64,000 nt of DNA. It comes from Doryteuthis pealeii (Eukaryota > Mollusca > Cephalopoda > Myopsida > Loliginidae). The stretch spans positions 94,342,656 through 94,406,655 of the forward strand of contig CM042138.1 of NCBI GenBank assembly GCA_023376005.1, given 5' to 3'. A program made the translations under genes and the position numbers. Under the pieces are notes generated by a model that did not search any database, was not told where the DNA came from, and worked only from the letters and a program-made list of their open reading frames with translations. Positions 42,775 to 54,479 of the stretch are shown one piece after another (within the stretch, counting starts at the first letter, position 1; the number at the start of each line of letters is the position of its first letter).

Positions 42775-42891
42775 ATTAGCAGGACCTGTGTATATACCAC
42801 AGTATGATAATTTAATTATTACATCTGATATGTTTACTTAAGAGTTATTACTAAATAGTTCAATATGTAAAAAGTATAATAATTTTGAAAT

Positions 42892-42964
<73 letters not shown>

Positions 42965-43345
42965 CCTTTTTTCTTTCTTTCCTTCTTTTTATCATGTTTG
43001 ATTGAAATAGATTAGCGTTATCACTTCTGGGCGCTCATCACCCCTCTTTATCTTTCCCCTACTCTCTTTCTTTTTTCTTTTATTCTTTCTTATTATATTT
43101 TTTCTTATAACATGTCCTTTTTCTTCCCTTTCTTTATGATGAAAAATGGAATGGTCCATTACTTAGCTCAGGTGACAACACCCATAGAAAATAAGAATTC
43201 AGGAGATAAGCAACACCAGATAATCGGATTTACATTTTTGCATTTCATCTTGGAGGATTTGGATGGTCACATTTTTAATCAGAGGATGTTGTAAGATGAT
43301 AATGGTCATATTTTTTAGGAACACTAGTTTTATTATATAGATATG
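42775..43345 (-). mobile_element. Helitron-like H2, copy with long CT run
   Basis: ATTAGCAGGACCTGTGTATA start (reverse-strand terminus decayed from CTAG), a pure (CT)n from 42896 to 42960, and the H2 body to AGAGGATGTTGTAAGATG. Confidence 0.55.
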
Positions 43346-44640
43346 TAATTTATATTTTGATTTCATTATTTCTTTAATAAATATCTTAAATTGATTATAA
43401 AACGATCTGAACTGTTATTTAACAGCCTGTAAAGATGAATACATTTGCAGATTTTTAAAAATAAAACACATTTAATTATAGAAATGTTTAGACTAGGTCA
43501 AATATGGCAGATGTATTTTTTGTACAGTTATGTAAAATTTATTGGTTCAACAACCAATGTTCTAAAATATACAATATGGCTTCCTTCATTTTTCATTGTC
43601 TTTTGTGATGCATACGAATATTTTAGTGTAAAAGAAAATTTCTGTGTATAGTTGGGAGATCACGATTACAGATAAGGAAAAGTAATAAAAATATTCCAAA
43701 AACAGAACAATTTTTATTTGTTTTATATCTAATATATACAAATGCAGAAGACAATAATATGTTTAAGAGTGGATTCTTAAATAAACAGAGATTATATCTG
43801 CCATCCCCTTAAATGAGATAAAACTTTGAATTTTTCTATTGTTTTCTGTTTTAATAATATTTATCATACAATTTACTCCAATTTACCCATGAAATAAAAT
43901 GAAATGGAAAAAACAGAATTTATCAAAAATAAAAATAGCAAAATAGAAATTTACCAAAAAATGAAAACAGAATAAGGTAAATTTGAAACAAAAAATGTGT
44001 ATCCTTATATTCTGTACTAATTCACATACCCCATTTACTGTCATATACAGATTCATTTTGATGAAATAAAATTAGCATTATAATAGGTTGAAATCATATA
44101 CGCCCTGCCTTATCTCACTTTCGACCCACTGTGTCTCTACCCCAAGATATAATAGCTCTTTTGAATCCTTCACTATGAGACCCCCCTGATTAAACTTTAT
44201 TGTTTCTAACAAAGGAATATTAAAGAATTTCTGGTGGATAATGTAGTAACATATTCTCCAAAATTTGCCTTTTCATCATTTAGTATTAATAACTGGTTTG
44301 AATTATGTATACAGTTTCAGTTTCTTTGTTTAATGCCATATTAACTTTCATGGGTTATATAATGCCAGCCATCTTTGTAGAAGAATAGTAGTGGTACTAT
44401 TCAACCCATCGCTGTGGATTAAGGGGCTTCATACTTTGTATTGTGTCTGAGTTATCAAATAATAAAATTGAAATCTGGAAGAAAGTTTAACATAAGTTTA
44501 TTACCATTTGGTACAAAAGATATAAATAAGATAGAGTCCAACTTGCAGCTCTTTAACAACAGTACTTAAAATCTCTGTAGCAAGACTAACTACTACTTGA
44601 CTACTCGACTAATTCCCTTGTGTAATCCGTATTATTTATG
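43346..44640. other. Intron DNA, nothing recognised apart from a LINE-like 3' tail
   Basis: AT-rich. TTTGTTTAATGCCATATTAA near 44328 resembles the LINE/R1 tail. Confidence 0.45.
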
Positions 44641-44661
44641 TGTTTCGTTGGATGAGTTTGT

Positions 44662-45140
44662 TGGATGCGCGTGGTGTAATGGTTATAGTCGTAGGAAATG
44701 GACTCATTGCCCCGAGTTCAAATCCTGGACAAAGCTACAGTTCACATAGCACTTATACCCTTGGGAAAGATATGGATCCAACAACTCTCCCTCCAGTTAT
44801 GGGTAAAATAGTAGGGCATACTGGGCTCTTTAACATTGGTTAGGCAAACAGTCTATGAAAAGATAAACTCTGAATTCAAACCTGTTAAACTCTGCTTGAG
44901 GTGGTCACTCCTAAAATAGGCTCAGTCCTAATTCGTGATCTATTTCACTAATTTTTTTAAATTTAAAATGTTGTTTTTGGGGTTTTTTTTCGAGTCTAAC
45001 TTTCTTGTAGGGGAAAAATCCTCCCTTACAACACTTTTCCAAAGGGTATTAGTCTGAAAGTGAATGTAATAGGGCAACTGGAATTTGAATATGAACTCAT
45101 TTTGATGCTATAGTCCAGCACATTATCCAATATGCCTAGG
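44662..45140. repeat. S2 SINE (+) and reverse variant SINE
   Basis: Forward S2 with the GAGGTGGTCACTCCTAAAAT tail to 44955, then a reverse relative of the variant at 8960 (CTTTTCCAAAGGGTATTAG) to 45140. Confidence 0.7.
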
Positions 45141-45714
45141 GGATCACCAAAATGATGTACTATTCAAGGAACATAATTATCATGGTTATCAAATCATCTT
45201 TGCATTTTATGACTGCAAATGATTTTATCTTTTATAATGGAACAAGAGAAGTTCCATCTGCCTATTCAATATGGTCGTACTTTTCACCATTTATTATTCT
45301 TATATCCTGCTACTTTCAGTTCAATCTTGTTATTGATTGAACTATTTTCAGATGTTTTCATTCTATTTATGCAAAAAGAGAATATGCAATGGTGATGGCC
45401 AATTAAGTAACTTTTTCCCAACCAATCAGCCAAGTTTATTTCCAACAAGATATTTATACAATTTCACAACTTAAAACTCACATCAATAAAAATCAGTTGA
45501 AAATTCACTTTAAAATTTTATTTATTACATGAGTGATTAAAATTCAAAATTCAAAATTATGCTACATATTTAATTTGAATGTGAAATATTTATTTAATTT
45601 TTATAAGAAATAATCATGACATTATTTTTAGGTTTTGCTTGTTGGTTGTTTGTTGGTTTAATGGTTTATCAACACTTGTGGGTATTTAATACCAAATTTT
45701 ATTTTTATATAAAT

Positions 45715-45842
45715 ATGATTTAGTATTATTTTTATTATTTGAACTATTGTTCATCTTCATTGTTATCTGTACGACGTTTCGGCTGATCTGCCCTCTGGCC
45801 TTCTTCAGGTATTTCTTGTCGGACTTGGAACCTTCTCAGACT
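45715..45842 (-). repeat. S3 tail fragment
   Basis: Reverse copy with ACGTTTCGGCTGATCTGCCC and TTCTTCAGGTATTTCTTGTC. Confidence 0.65.
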
Positions 45843-46270
45843 TCAAAACTGTTGATCTGTCCTCAAAGTAGGAAGTGTATCAGAGTTGATCCTGTTTTGA
45901 AGTAGAAAGTTGTATAATCCTTGTCTGTTTATCTGTCCTTCCCTTAAGCAGTCCCTCCAGCAAGCAATTTTAGGACAATTTATCAATGCCTTTAAATAGT
46001 AAATTAAATACATGTTTGGGCATTTTTGACAGGCCGATTCAGCCACCACTTTCATTTTGAAAAGATTTCCATCACTATTTAGACAACACTTCACTCATTC
46101 TAATGTCAAGATGAAGGTTTTAAAAAAGAAGAATGAAATGTTTTAATTAACTCCACAATCTAAAATTAATTTAACTTTTTGGAATAATTTTTTTTTTCTA
46201 ATTTTCTACAAAACCCAATAAGTAATTTTATTGATACTCAAGTTTGTTTTATGTCAAATTAACAGTAATG

Positions 46271-46445
46271 TATGTTTAGAATTATTTTGAATAGTTCATA
46301 ATACTAACTATGTTTTAACTACTCTAGTTAGCACAAAACAATAAAAGAAACATTGCACTGTTTAGAATTATTTTGAATAGTTCATAATACTAACTGTGTT
46401 TTAACTACTCTAGTTACCACAAAACAATGAAAAGAACATTGCTAT
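46271..46445 (+). repeat. Tandem duplication of about 88 bases
   Basis: TTTAGAATTATTTTGAATAG to AACATTGC occurs twice in direct order with few differences. Confidence 0.85.
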
Positions 46446-47025
46446 CAAAATAAATAATAATATTGACTCCATTTATTTTGTGTTGCAGATAACTTGATTA
46501 TTCCCAGCAAATATCATGGGAATTTCAGTTTGACCAATAAGAATAAGACAGCATCAACACTTGATAGATTTTATCTGTTTTTCCCTGACATTTTTTTCTT
46601 CTTCTTCTTCTTGGTGCCACCATATTCTCTGACCTTTTCTAATACAACCACTTCATATTAGTTGGAATTCCTCCTCAAAGAAATTGTGATTCCAGTCAGA
46701 AATCCAAAACTACTTCAGTTTGGCTGAGTTACTTTCTCTTTACCAAAATCCCAGGTCAAACATGGATAGATTTAGCTCCATGTTCCCACATAGAACTACA
46801 AGACATGAGATCTTTGGACCAAATTTTGCTATTAAATCTAGAACATTTTTTACTTCAGATTTACCAATGAGAAGAAATATCTTTTATTTTTAAATATAGC
46901 AATGGTTTTCTTATTCTTTCTGTCCCAGTCATCAGTCTAGTTTTTTTTTTAAAATTCTGGATATCAATTCTATAAATGTCACTCATCATCATTATCAAGG
47001 CAACCTGGCTGCACAGATTCCCTTG

Positions 47026-47028
<3 letters not shown>

Positions 47029-47096
<68 letters not shown>
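47029..47096. repeat. (TC)n microsatellite
   Basis: Pure TC run of about 68 bases. Confidence 0.95.
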
Positions 47097-47098
<2 letters not shown>

Positions 47099-47104
47099 CA
47101 AACC

Positions 47105-47250
47105 GTCCCTATCACTAGGGCTGTAGAATAAGCCAACTGCACCTCTGCAGACCCCCCTATCAATGGGGACACCTGTTGGCCAGTGGTGGCGACCTGTGAT
47201 GCTTAAGGACGGAATCCTCGTGGTTAAGCTGTCCATGACATGCAACAAAA
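47105..47250 (+). repeat. R1 repeat 5' fragment
   Basis: CCAACTGCACCTCTGCAGA, GACCTGTGATGCTTAAGG and CCATGACATGCAACA. Confidence 0.65.
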
Positions 47251-47334
47251 GGAATTCACACAGAGCTGGTTGATGTAGAGTTTGGCTGGTCAGGGTACAC
47301 TGGTGTATCCCTCTGTAGGTGTCAACAAGAGAAC

Positions 47335-47640
47335 ATCACTTATGAATTTTTCCTTGCTTCTCCAGCCATGTCCAACATATCGTACTCGAATGGTTTTTGT
47401 GATAGGAGGCAATTAGCCGTACAGCTACTGTTTTGTGGGCTGATGGTTCCAAGATTGTTCAAGACAGCATGCAGCATCCTTGAGTAGTTCCCATCTATCT
47501 TTTTGTCCAAGCGTTTCATTAGAGTCCAAGTGGTGCAGTCATACAGTAGCACTGACACATCTATAGCTTGGAAGAATTTTCACTTTATCTTATCAGAGAG
47601 ATCAGATTTTGATATGATTGATAATCTATCTATAGCAGTC
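47335..47640 (-). pseudogene. LINE reverse transcriptase C-terminal fragment
   Basis: SVLLYDCTTWTLMKRLDKKI then DGNYSRMLHAVLN: an LYG-like box and basic stretch typical of LINE C-termini. Frameshifted later. Confidence 0.65.
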
Positions 47641-47644
47641 CATG

Positions 47645-48375
47645 CCTTTTCTTATGGGTAAGACTAACAAGACATTCTGGACACTGCTGGAAATGCAAGG
47701 AACAAACTCATGACATTCTCCTGTGAACATCTACTCATGGACACCAGTGTAGACCAACCAGCAAAAGCCTACATCGATCAACTTTGTGTGGATACTGGAT
47801 GCCACGTAGAAGACTTGCCAGGAGTGATGATGGATAGGGATAGGTGGCAAGAGAGAGTTATGGGAATCAGTGCTGTTAGCTGATCTGATGATGATAAAAT
47901 AATTTTAAAAAACCTTTTTGAAAATTAACAGCAGAATAAATCTTTTGCACAGTTTTACAAACAACTATAACCCACAGTATATATTTACTACCTGGACTCT
48001 AACGAAGCGCCTAGAGAATAAGCTAGATGGGACTTGCATGAAAATGCTGCAAGCAATATTAAACAAGACGTGGAAACAACACCCCATGAGAACACAACTG
48101 TATGGCCACCTGCCCTATATCACACAAACCATCCATATGAGGCAAACAAGATATGCTGGGCACTGCTGGAGAAGCAAAAAATGAACTCATAAGTGACGTT
48201 CTTCTGTGGAAGCCATCACATGGGTACGCCAGAGTAGGTCGCCCGCAAAGACATACATAGATCAACTCTGCATGGATACTGGATGCTATGCAGAGGATCT
48301 CTCAGGGGCATTGAATGATAGGGAGGGATGGCGAGAGATTTTCATGGATATCCTTGCTACCAGCACAACAGGATG
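47645..48375 (+). pseudogene. LINE reverse transcriptase C-terminal fragments, two pieces
   Basis: First piece (47645-47880) keeps only the end (TYI-D-LC-DTGC, DRDRWQERV). The second (47975-48375) has FTTWTLTKRLENKLDGTCMK, MRQTRYAGHCWRSKK and the same end. Both belong to the family of 52505-52945. Confidence 0.65.
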
Positions 48376-48384
48376 ATGATGATG

Positions 48385-48425
<41 letters not shown>

Positions 48426-48427
48426 CT

Positions 48428-48765
48428 TTATGTTAGTGGGATTAAGAATGGTAGGGCCAAAAAGGAGTAAAGAATAAAAAAATTTTGTATACAAAGAGCA
48501 GGAAGGAATTTATTGATGAGTACAGCTAGGTGTAACTCGTTGGTTGAGGATGCCAATATAGTGAACATTGAGGGTTTATATTCTGCAGTATAATCAGGAT
48601 TATCCAAAGGGTGTCGCCCATTAGTAGAAGATTGCTCGATGAAACAGTCCAAGTTATTGTTGCGGATAACAGATGAAATATGATGATTTACTCTAACCTC
48701 CAATCTTTGGGTAGTGCGCCCAATGTAGCAAACATCACATTGATAACAATTATATCTTTTTTATT
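48428..48765 (-). pseudogene. Penelope-like element GIY-YIG endonuclease fragment
   Basis: On the reverse strand CYQCDVCYIGRTTQRLEVRV then NHHI, followed by SSTNGRHP. The spaced cysteines before C-Y-I-G-R-T and the basic residues after it are the N-terminal part of the GIY-YIG domain of Penelope-like retroelements. A second partial copy of the same stretch lies at 48913-49095, same strand. Confidence 0.65.
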
Positions 48766-48912
48766 CTTATTCCTATCTAATACTAATACAATCTAATACT
48801 AATAATTTACAACCATTTATATGACTGTGTAATTCCTATCTAATACAAATAATTTATACACATTTATATAGTTAAGTATTCCTATCTAATATTTATAATT
48901 AATAATGTTGAT

Positions 48913-49127
48913 AATTAACTTGTTGATTGAGGATGCCAATATAGTGAACATTGAGGGTTTATATTCTGCAGTATAATCAGGATTATCCAAAAGGTGTCAC
49001 CCATTAGTGGAAGATTGCTCGATGAAGCAGAGCAGTCCAAGTTATTGTTGCGGACAACTGATGGAACATGATGATTTACTCTAACCTACAATCCCACTAC
49101 CCAAAGATTGGAGGTCCTACTGTTCTT
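48913..49127 (-). repeat. Second copy of the Penelope-like fragment
   Basis: Nearly identical to 48537-48716 over about 180 bases, with a few small insertions. It ends in an inverted piece of itself near 49097-49120. Confidence 0.6.
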
Positions 49128-49146
49128 GATCTCACCAACAAAAAGA

Positions 49147-49179
<33 letters not shown>

Positions 49180-49182
<3 letters not shown>

Positions 49183-50077
49183 GGTGTTCAGGATAAATTT
49201 GACATATTTATATTTGGTGTTTTTCTCTGTAGGTTGGAGGTATTGACGCACACTACACATCATTTAAAAGCTTGGACCCTTCTTCATATACGTGATGACA
49301 GATAGAATGGATGACTGGAACCCACCTGAATCATGGAAGAGAATAACTCGTATCATGATGATCTGTGCCAGCCATCAAAATAAGGAGATTATAGTTGCTG
49401 CCCAATGCTCCCTGAACAAATGTAAAACTGTAAAAATAATCAGGCATGAACTGGAGAATTACAATGGAGACTATGAGGCTGTGGCTAGAAGAAAGCAACA
49501 TAACAGACAATCTGATTGCATTCATACAGCAGAATTCCTTGAAAATCTGCAGAAAAAGTGTTGGAGGACCCTCAGATGCCTACATGGAGTTGCTAAACAC
49601 TGTAGTCAAGCCCAGGATAACAAGGGTAGCCAATGGTAAGCCATATGTATGGCAGCAGGATTCAGCCCCCTGCCACACCTCTGGGAAAGGTAAAAAATGG
49701 TTGTCAGCGAATTTTTACGACTACAACAGTCCCAATGTTTGGCCTCCAAACTCCCCAGATCTTAACCCCATGGATTATTATGTATGGCGCTGTTTAGAAA
49801 GACACCAATTGCCATGCCAGTACTACAAAAGCTCAGTTAATCGATAAAATTAAGGTAGTTTTTGAGACCCTTCCCAGGAAACTATATCAGCTTGCTCCAG
49901 GTTCCGGAGCAGAATTGAGGCTGTCATCGATGCTAAGCAGTTATTTTGAGTGAAACTTGTCGACAGTAGTGTAATTTCCATGCCTGTTGAATTTCTTTAC
50001 AATCTATTAAATTTTGTAGTTACCAAGCACTTTTTCTTTTTCCTTATGAAACTGTCAAATTTCTCCCAAACACCCTG
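49180..50077 (+). mobile_element. Mariner-type transposon with internal deletion
   Basis: Inverted ends CAGGGTGTTC-GGA-AAATTTGACA type with TA on both sides (49178-49179, 50078-50079). Frames give WKRITRIMMICASHQNKE at the 5' side and QQDSAPCHTSGKGKKWLS, NSPDLNPMDYYVW at the 3' side. The segment between is shortened (about 900 bases total against about 1.3 kb for the family) and frames are shifted, so it is non-autonomous. Confidence 0.85.
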
Positions 50078-50309
50078 TATATATATATATGTGTGTGTGT
50101 GTGTAAATAGGTCTTATATAAATATTTAATTGCAAAGTTACATAAATAAGCATCCTTTCCATTATTACATAATTTATGGATTTTTTGCAATCTACTTACA
50201 TATAAAGAATAAATATGATATCTGTGATTATTCATATTTTCTGTTCATGTATAATCTATAATCCATATTTATATCAATAATTGGGAAGAGTTTAGTTGTC
50301 TGTTGGCTG

Positions 50310-50640
50310 GCTGGTTGGTTGGATTTTACAGCATTCAACTCTTGGGTTATTTTATGCCAAAGATGCATTTGTTTTCTTCATTCTTGTTGGGTTTCAATTA
50401 ATTTTGAGATCTATTTAAGCCATAGATGGGATTCTAACAGGTACTACCACTCCGAGTCAGGGTGGAGCTTGAAGTAATGGTGATGAAAGGGTACTCTACA
50501 CTCCTAAGAACTCCAGAATTTGAACCTAACCATTAGATGCAGTCTAACGTCAAACCCAGGACACTAGGCCCTCAATCACTGCCTTCTAACACATATATGA
50601 TAAAAAAGGTTATGGGTTTGCCATAAAAGCAATATGGTTG
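50310..50640 (-). repeat. R1 repeat, 3' part
   Basis: GGCTGGTTGGTTGGATTTTA to GGTTTGCCATAAAAGCAATA, then joined to a mariner fragment. Confidence 0.7.
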
Positions 50641-50644
50641 GGAC

Positions 50645-50860
50645 ATATAAGCTTGAATTGAAAAGACAGTCCATGGAGTGGAAACACACTGACTCTCCAG
50701 TAAATAAAAAGTTCTGGATCCAGCATTCAGTTATGCTGACAGTCTTCTGGGATATGAGAGGATACATCACCATTGATTTCCTTGAAGAAAGGTACAACTG
50801 TAAACAGTGCTTTCTATTGCCAGCCCCTGGGGTAAAATTCACTTTATTTATTGAATGAAC
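50645..50860 (+). pseudogene. Mos1-type mariner transposase fragment
   Basis: LKRQSMEWKHTDSPVNKKFW then VMLTVFWDMRGYITIDFLE. The W-D is a catalytic aspartate context of mariner DD34D transposases. Frame +1 afterwards gives KGTTVNSAFYCQ, so one base shift separates the two. Confidence 0.7.
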
Positions 50861-50869
<9 letters not shown>

Positions 50870-50910
<41 letters not shown>

Positions 50911-51018
50911 AGTTAAGGTAGTGGGGACATTTGCCTATGCAATCTTCAGATTTAATATAAACATTCTATCAATGATATTGAGCACTGTCTACTTAGAAAT
51001 ATACCACCCATATTATTT

Positions 51019-51063
<45 letters not shown>

Positions 51064-51092
51064 TATTTTATATATATATGTATGTATATATA

Positions 51093-51140
<48 letters not shown>

Positions 51141-51242
51141 ATATATATATTTCTGTTGTGGTTGCTGCTTTTGTTTTTTGTTTTTTGTTTTTTTGTTTTT
51201 TTTTACATTGTAAATTGTATCTTGAATTAGATTTGTGTTAAA

Positions 51243-51286
<44 letters not shown>

Positions 51287-51288
51287 TT

Positions 51289-51323
<35 letters not shown>

Positions 51324-51325
51324 TG
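50870..51325. repeat. (TA)n and (TG)n microsatellite cluster
   Basis: TA runs at 50871-50906, 51023-51135, 51248-51283; TG run at 51292-51322. A further TA run is at 51780-51826. Confidence 0.9.
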
Positions 51326-51777
51326 TTGCCATTGCTTTTGTTGCTTTTGTTTTGTGGTGGTTTTTGACAATAGATTTGCATTGTAAATTGTGTTTTGGAA
51401 TCAATTTGTGTTAAAATCAAAAATGTTATGTAAATTTATTCATTCATCTAATGGTAGTGATCAATTCTAATCAATGATTCATCAACTGACCTCTTATCAT
51501 TGACCTTGTGTGTGTGTAATTTCTGTGCCATTAGATTTGCAACCACTACAGCCATCATTCCTGTATAATTATACACCTCTCTATATTTACACCTGTGTGC
51601 AATTGAAAATGACCTTTAGAACTTCAAACTTCATATCAAACTATTTATCTACTCAAGATGGCAGCCTGGAGCTTCTTTTGACAAACAAGATGTAAGCAAG
51701 CCAATCTTTTCTTTATATTTATTATACCTGTTATATATCAAATCATCTTATGTTTCCATATATCTAAACATTAGGTC

Positions 51778-51827
<50 letters not shown>

Positions 51828-51828
<1 letters not shown>

Positions 51829-52015
51829 GCTGATAGCTTTTTGATTTAGAGCATTCTGGGACACACATATTTGCTTTGAATGAGTCCATGGGAAAATTTA
51901 TAGGGCCCAACTAAAGCCATATAACTCCTACCTTGTAATCTATCCTGAGTAATTCATTTCTAAGAAACTATTGAAATGTATTTACAGTGAGCTTGAAATG
52001 TTGGCAAAGTTTGAA
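51828..52015 (-). repeat. R4 two-copy repeat
   Basis: Inverse of 42335-42515 (GGCTGATAGCTTTTTGATTT, CTCCTACCTTGTAATC). Confidence 0.6.
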
Positions 52016-52164
52016 CTCCTGCAAAAAAATAAATAAATACATTGTGTCTTTTTCATGTTCATGAACTTCAAAATAAAAAAATTCTGAAAGATGAGATAGA
52101 AAATTCATTTTAACCATTAAGAATGTGAATTTTCTTTTTCTTAACAACTATCAAAATAATATAT

Positions 52165-52457
52165 ATATACCAACCCCTCCACACGAGCAGGATGCAACAC
52201 AAGGTCAATTTCTTAAGTGGAGTTTAACAGGTTTGAATTCAGAGTTTTCCTTCTCCTAGACTGGTTACCGATCCAAGGTTAAAGAGCCTAGTCTGCCCTG
52301 TTATTTACTCATAGCTGGAGGAAGAGTAATTAGATTCATACCTTTCCCAAGGGTATTAGCACTAAGTGAAATGCAAACAGCCTCGTCTAAGATTTGAACT
52401 CGCGTCAACAAGTGCATTTCCTACAACTTTAACCACTACACTACACACCTCCATAAT
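52165..52457 (-). repeat. S2 tRNA-derived SINE
   Basis: Reverse copy from CCAACCCCTCCACACGAGC to the inverse head (CTTTAACCACTACACTACAC). Confidence 0.8.
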
Positions 52458-52504
52458 ATGTTAGAACAGAAGTTAAACAGTTCATACTAAAATCTCCCTG
52501 ATAA

Positions 52505-52945
52505 GATAAAGCAAAAATTCTTCCAAGCTGTAGCCATGTCAGTGCTACTGTATGGCTACACCACTTGGACTTTAACGAAATGCTCAGAGAAAAAGCTAGA
52601 TGGGAACTATACAAGGATCCTGCTTGCTGTTTTGAACAAATTCTTAAAACAGCACTCTATAAAAAAGCAGCTGTATGGCTATTTGCCTCCTATCACACAA
52701 ACCATCCGGGTAAGACAAACAAGACATACTGGACACTGTTGGAGAAACAAGGATGAGCTCATAAGTGATATTCTCCTGTGGACACCTACACACGAATACA
52801 CCAGTGTGAGCCTGCCAGCAAAAGTTTACATTAATCAGCTCTGCACAGATACTGGATGCTGAGATGAGGACCTGCTATGAGAGATGGCAGATCGGGACAG
52901 GTGGCGAGGAAGAGTCATGGAGTCGGCATGAATTGATGATGATGA
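52505..52945 (+). pseudogene. LINE reverse transcriptase C-terminus, best preserved copy
   Basis: SVLLYGYTTWTLTKCSEKKL, DGNYTRILLAVLN, KKQLYGYLPPITQTIRVRQ and RHTGHCWRNKDELISDILLW are in one frame (52536-52862), then INQLCTDTGC, a stop, and ADRDRWRGRV. The GHCWR box and D-LL-W-TP are typical of this LINE family. It lies 85 bases before MORN1 exon f. Confidence 0.75.
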
Positions 52946-53030
52946 TATTAAAATCAGACAGTATTTTCTGAACAACCTAATTCATGATTTCTGTGTAGAA
53001 TAAAACCTTCATTTTCATTTTCTATTTCAG

Positions 53031-53122
53031 TGGCTACAGTGTTTTACCATGTCCATTGAACATGATGGCCTTGGAGCAAACACCTCCAAATGAAAATACT
53101 GAAGAGAAAGAAGCAGAAAACT
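53031..53122 (+). CDS. MORN1: MORN1 exon f: post-repeat domain
   Basis: The first base completes a Tyr codon begun in exon e, giving TTPYGYSVLPCP, which corresponds to the conserved T-P-F-G-F-x-x-x-P-Y-P segment in MORN1. The remainder (EQTPPNENTEEKEAEN) is acidic and low in similarity. The acceptor has a long pyrimidine tract (TTTTCTATTTCAG) and the donor AACT/GTAAGT is a consensus site; exit phase is 1. There are 16.7 kb of intron before it, filled with SINEs, satellites and LINE pieces. Confidence 0.85.
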
Positions 53123-53149
53123 GTAAGTAACTGAAAAATTTTATTATAA

Positions 53150-54290
53150 TATGATCCGACTATGAAACAGACAGTACTGGCTTATGTGGTACCAGTAGCA
53201 CATTGAGCAACCTGTCACAATAACTCACATACTATACATATATAGATAGATAGATAGATGAAATTATATAGACAATTAAATTACCATGACCAGAAAACCC
53301 GACTAACACCATGTGCATCATACGCACACAATGTTAGTGAAACAATTGTTTTGACCTTTTGTTGGTAATTATGAAGACAGATAAAGATAAAGTCAACAGG
53401 TAATGAGCACAACAAGGTTTTATAATACGAAATATATAATATGTAATGTATGACATACAAATGTGTGTGAGGTTTAGAATGTGTTACAATTGAAAGCGTA
53501 AGGTGTAAGAGGGTATGGTTTGCAAAATAATGCTTTGCAAAAACTTAACTGTCTCTGGTAGGAATGACTTGCTAGCTTGCTTTGTTTGACTATACATGTC
53601 ACCGGCTCCTTTGTAGGCTGGCTTCATAAAACATGTCATTCTCCGGCAGCTGGTTGCAGCGAAAGAGGAAGATTGATGGTATCAACCCTCGAAATTGGCG
53701 GCTAAACTAAGCCTAGTAATGTGTGTTTTGATTGGTCGCCGTCAAAGGCCCTTAGCCAATCACACGAGGTTTCTTATCAGGTGATGGCTAAAGGGCACAC
53801 TCTCTTTGTTTGGCAATGGTCAAAGGGAGGTAGTTGTGTAAGGTAATATTTTCCACAGTAGCAGTGACAAGTACACCAAAAGCTGTTAATTCCTGACAAT
53901 GACGGAAATGCCCTTTGGATTTTTGCCAGAGGTTCTTTGGCCAGGTTGTAGCCCTAATACCACTGGGTGCAAGACCTGTCTGTTTTGGGTAACCTTACCA
54001 GGAACTTGAGTTCCCAATAGCATAGCTCTGACACTACCACATTTACACGGCCCTGCCGTGATGAGGAGGAGTCAGACTTTAGAAATAATATGCTAGATGG
54101 CTGTTGAGCAAAGAGCTTCTACTACCCTTTTACAGGTCTTGTTTTCATTCTGCAGGGTGTCTAGCTACCCTCCTCACTAAATAAAATCTGTGAGGTTACC
54201 CGTTTGATTGTCAATGATCTAAAAATGAAACAGATATTACTGGGTTACATAGTACCAGTAGCTTATAGAGTGACCTGACACAAATATAAA
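53150..54290 (+). repeat. R2 dispersed repeat with an insertion
   Basis: R2 ends at 53150-53230 and 53860-54290, with about 630 bases of unclassified sequence between (53231-53859). Confidence 0.5.
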
Positions 54291-54479
54291 TATGCAGCAA
54301 TAATAGATTTAACTGTAGAAAAAATAGTTGCACAACCCAATTTAACTTCAACATTATCAAAGTTGTCAGAAATAATTTTAAAAATGTCATTTTCAATGGG
54401 ATATTTGCACAAAACTTTATTCTTGATTGATTGGTCATTTTGTTTAATGGCATATAAACCCATGTGGGCTATTTAATAC

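Noticed and set aside
46496..46660. Candidate MORN1 exon after TTTGTGTTGCAG
   Set aside because: The acceptor looks good but joining in the phase of exon e gives an immediate stop codon, and exon e joins exon f perfectly without it.
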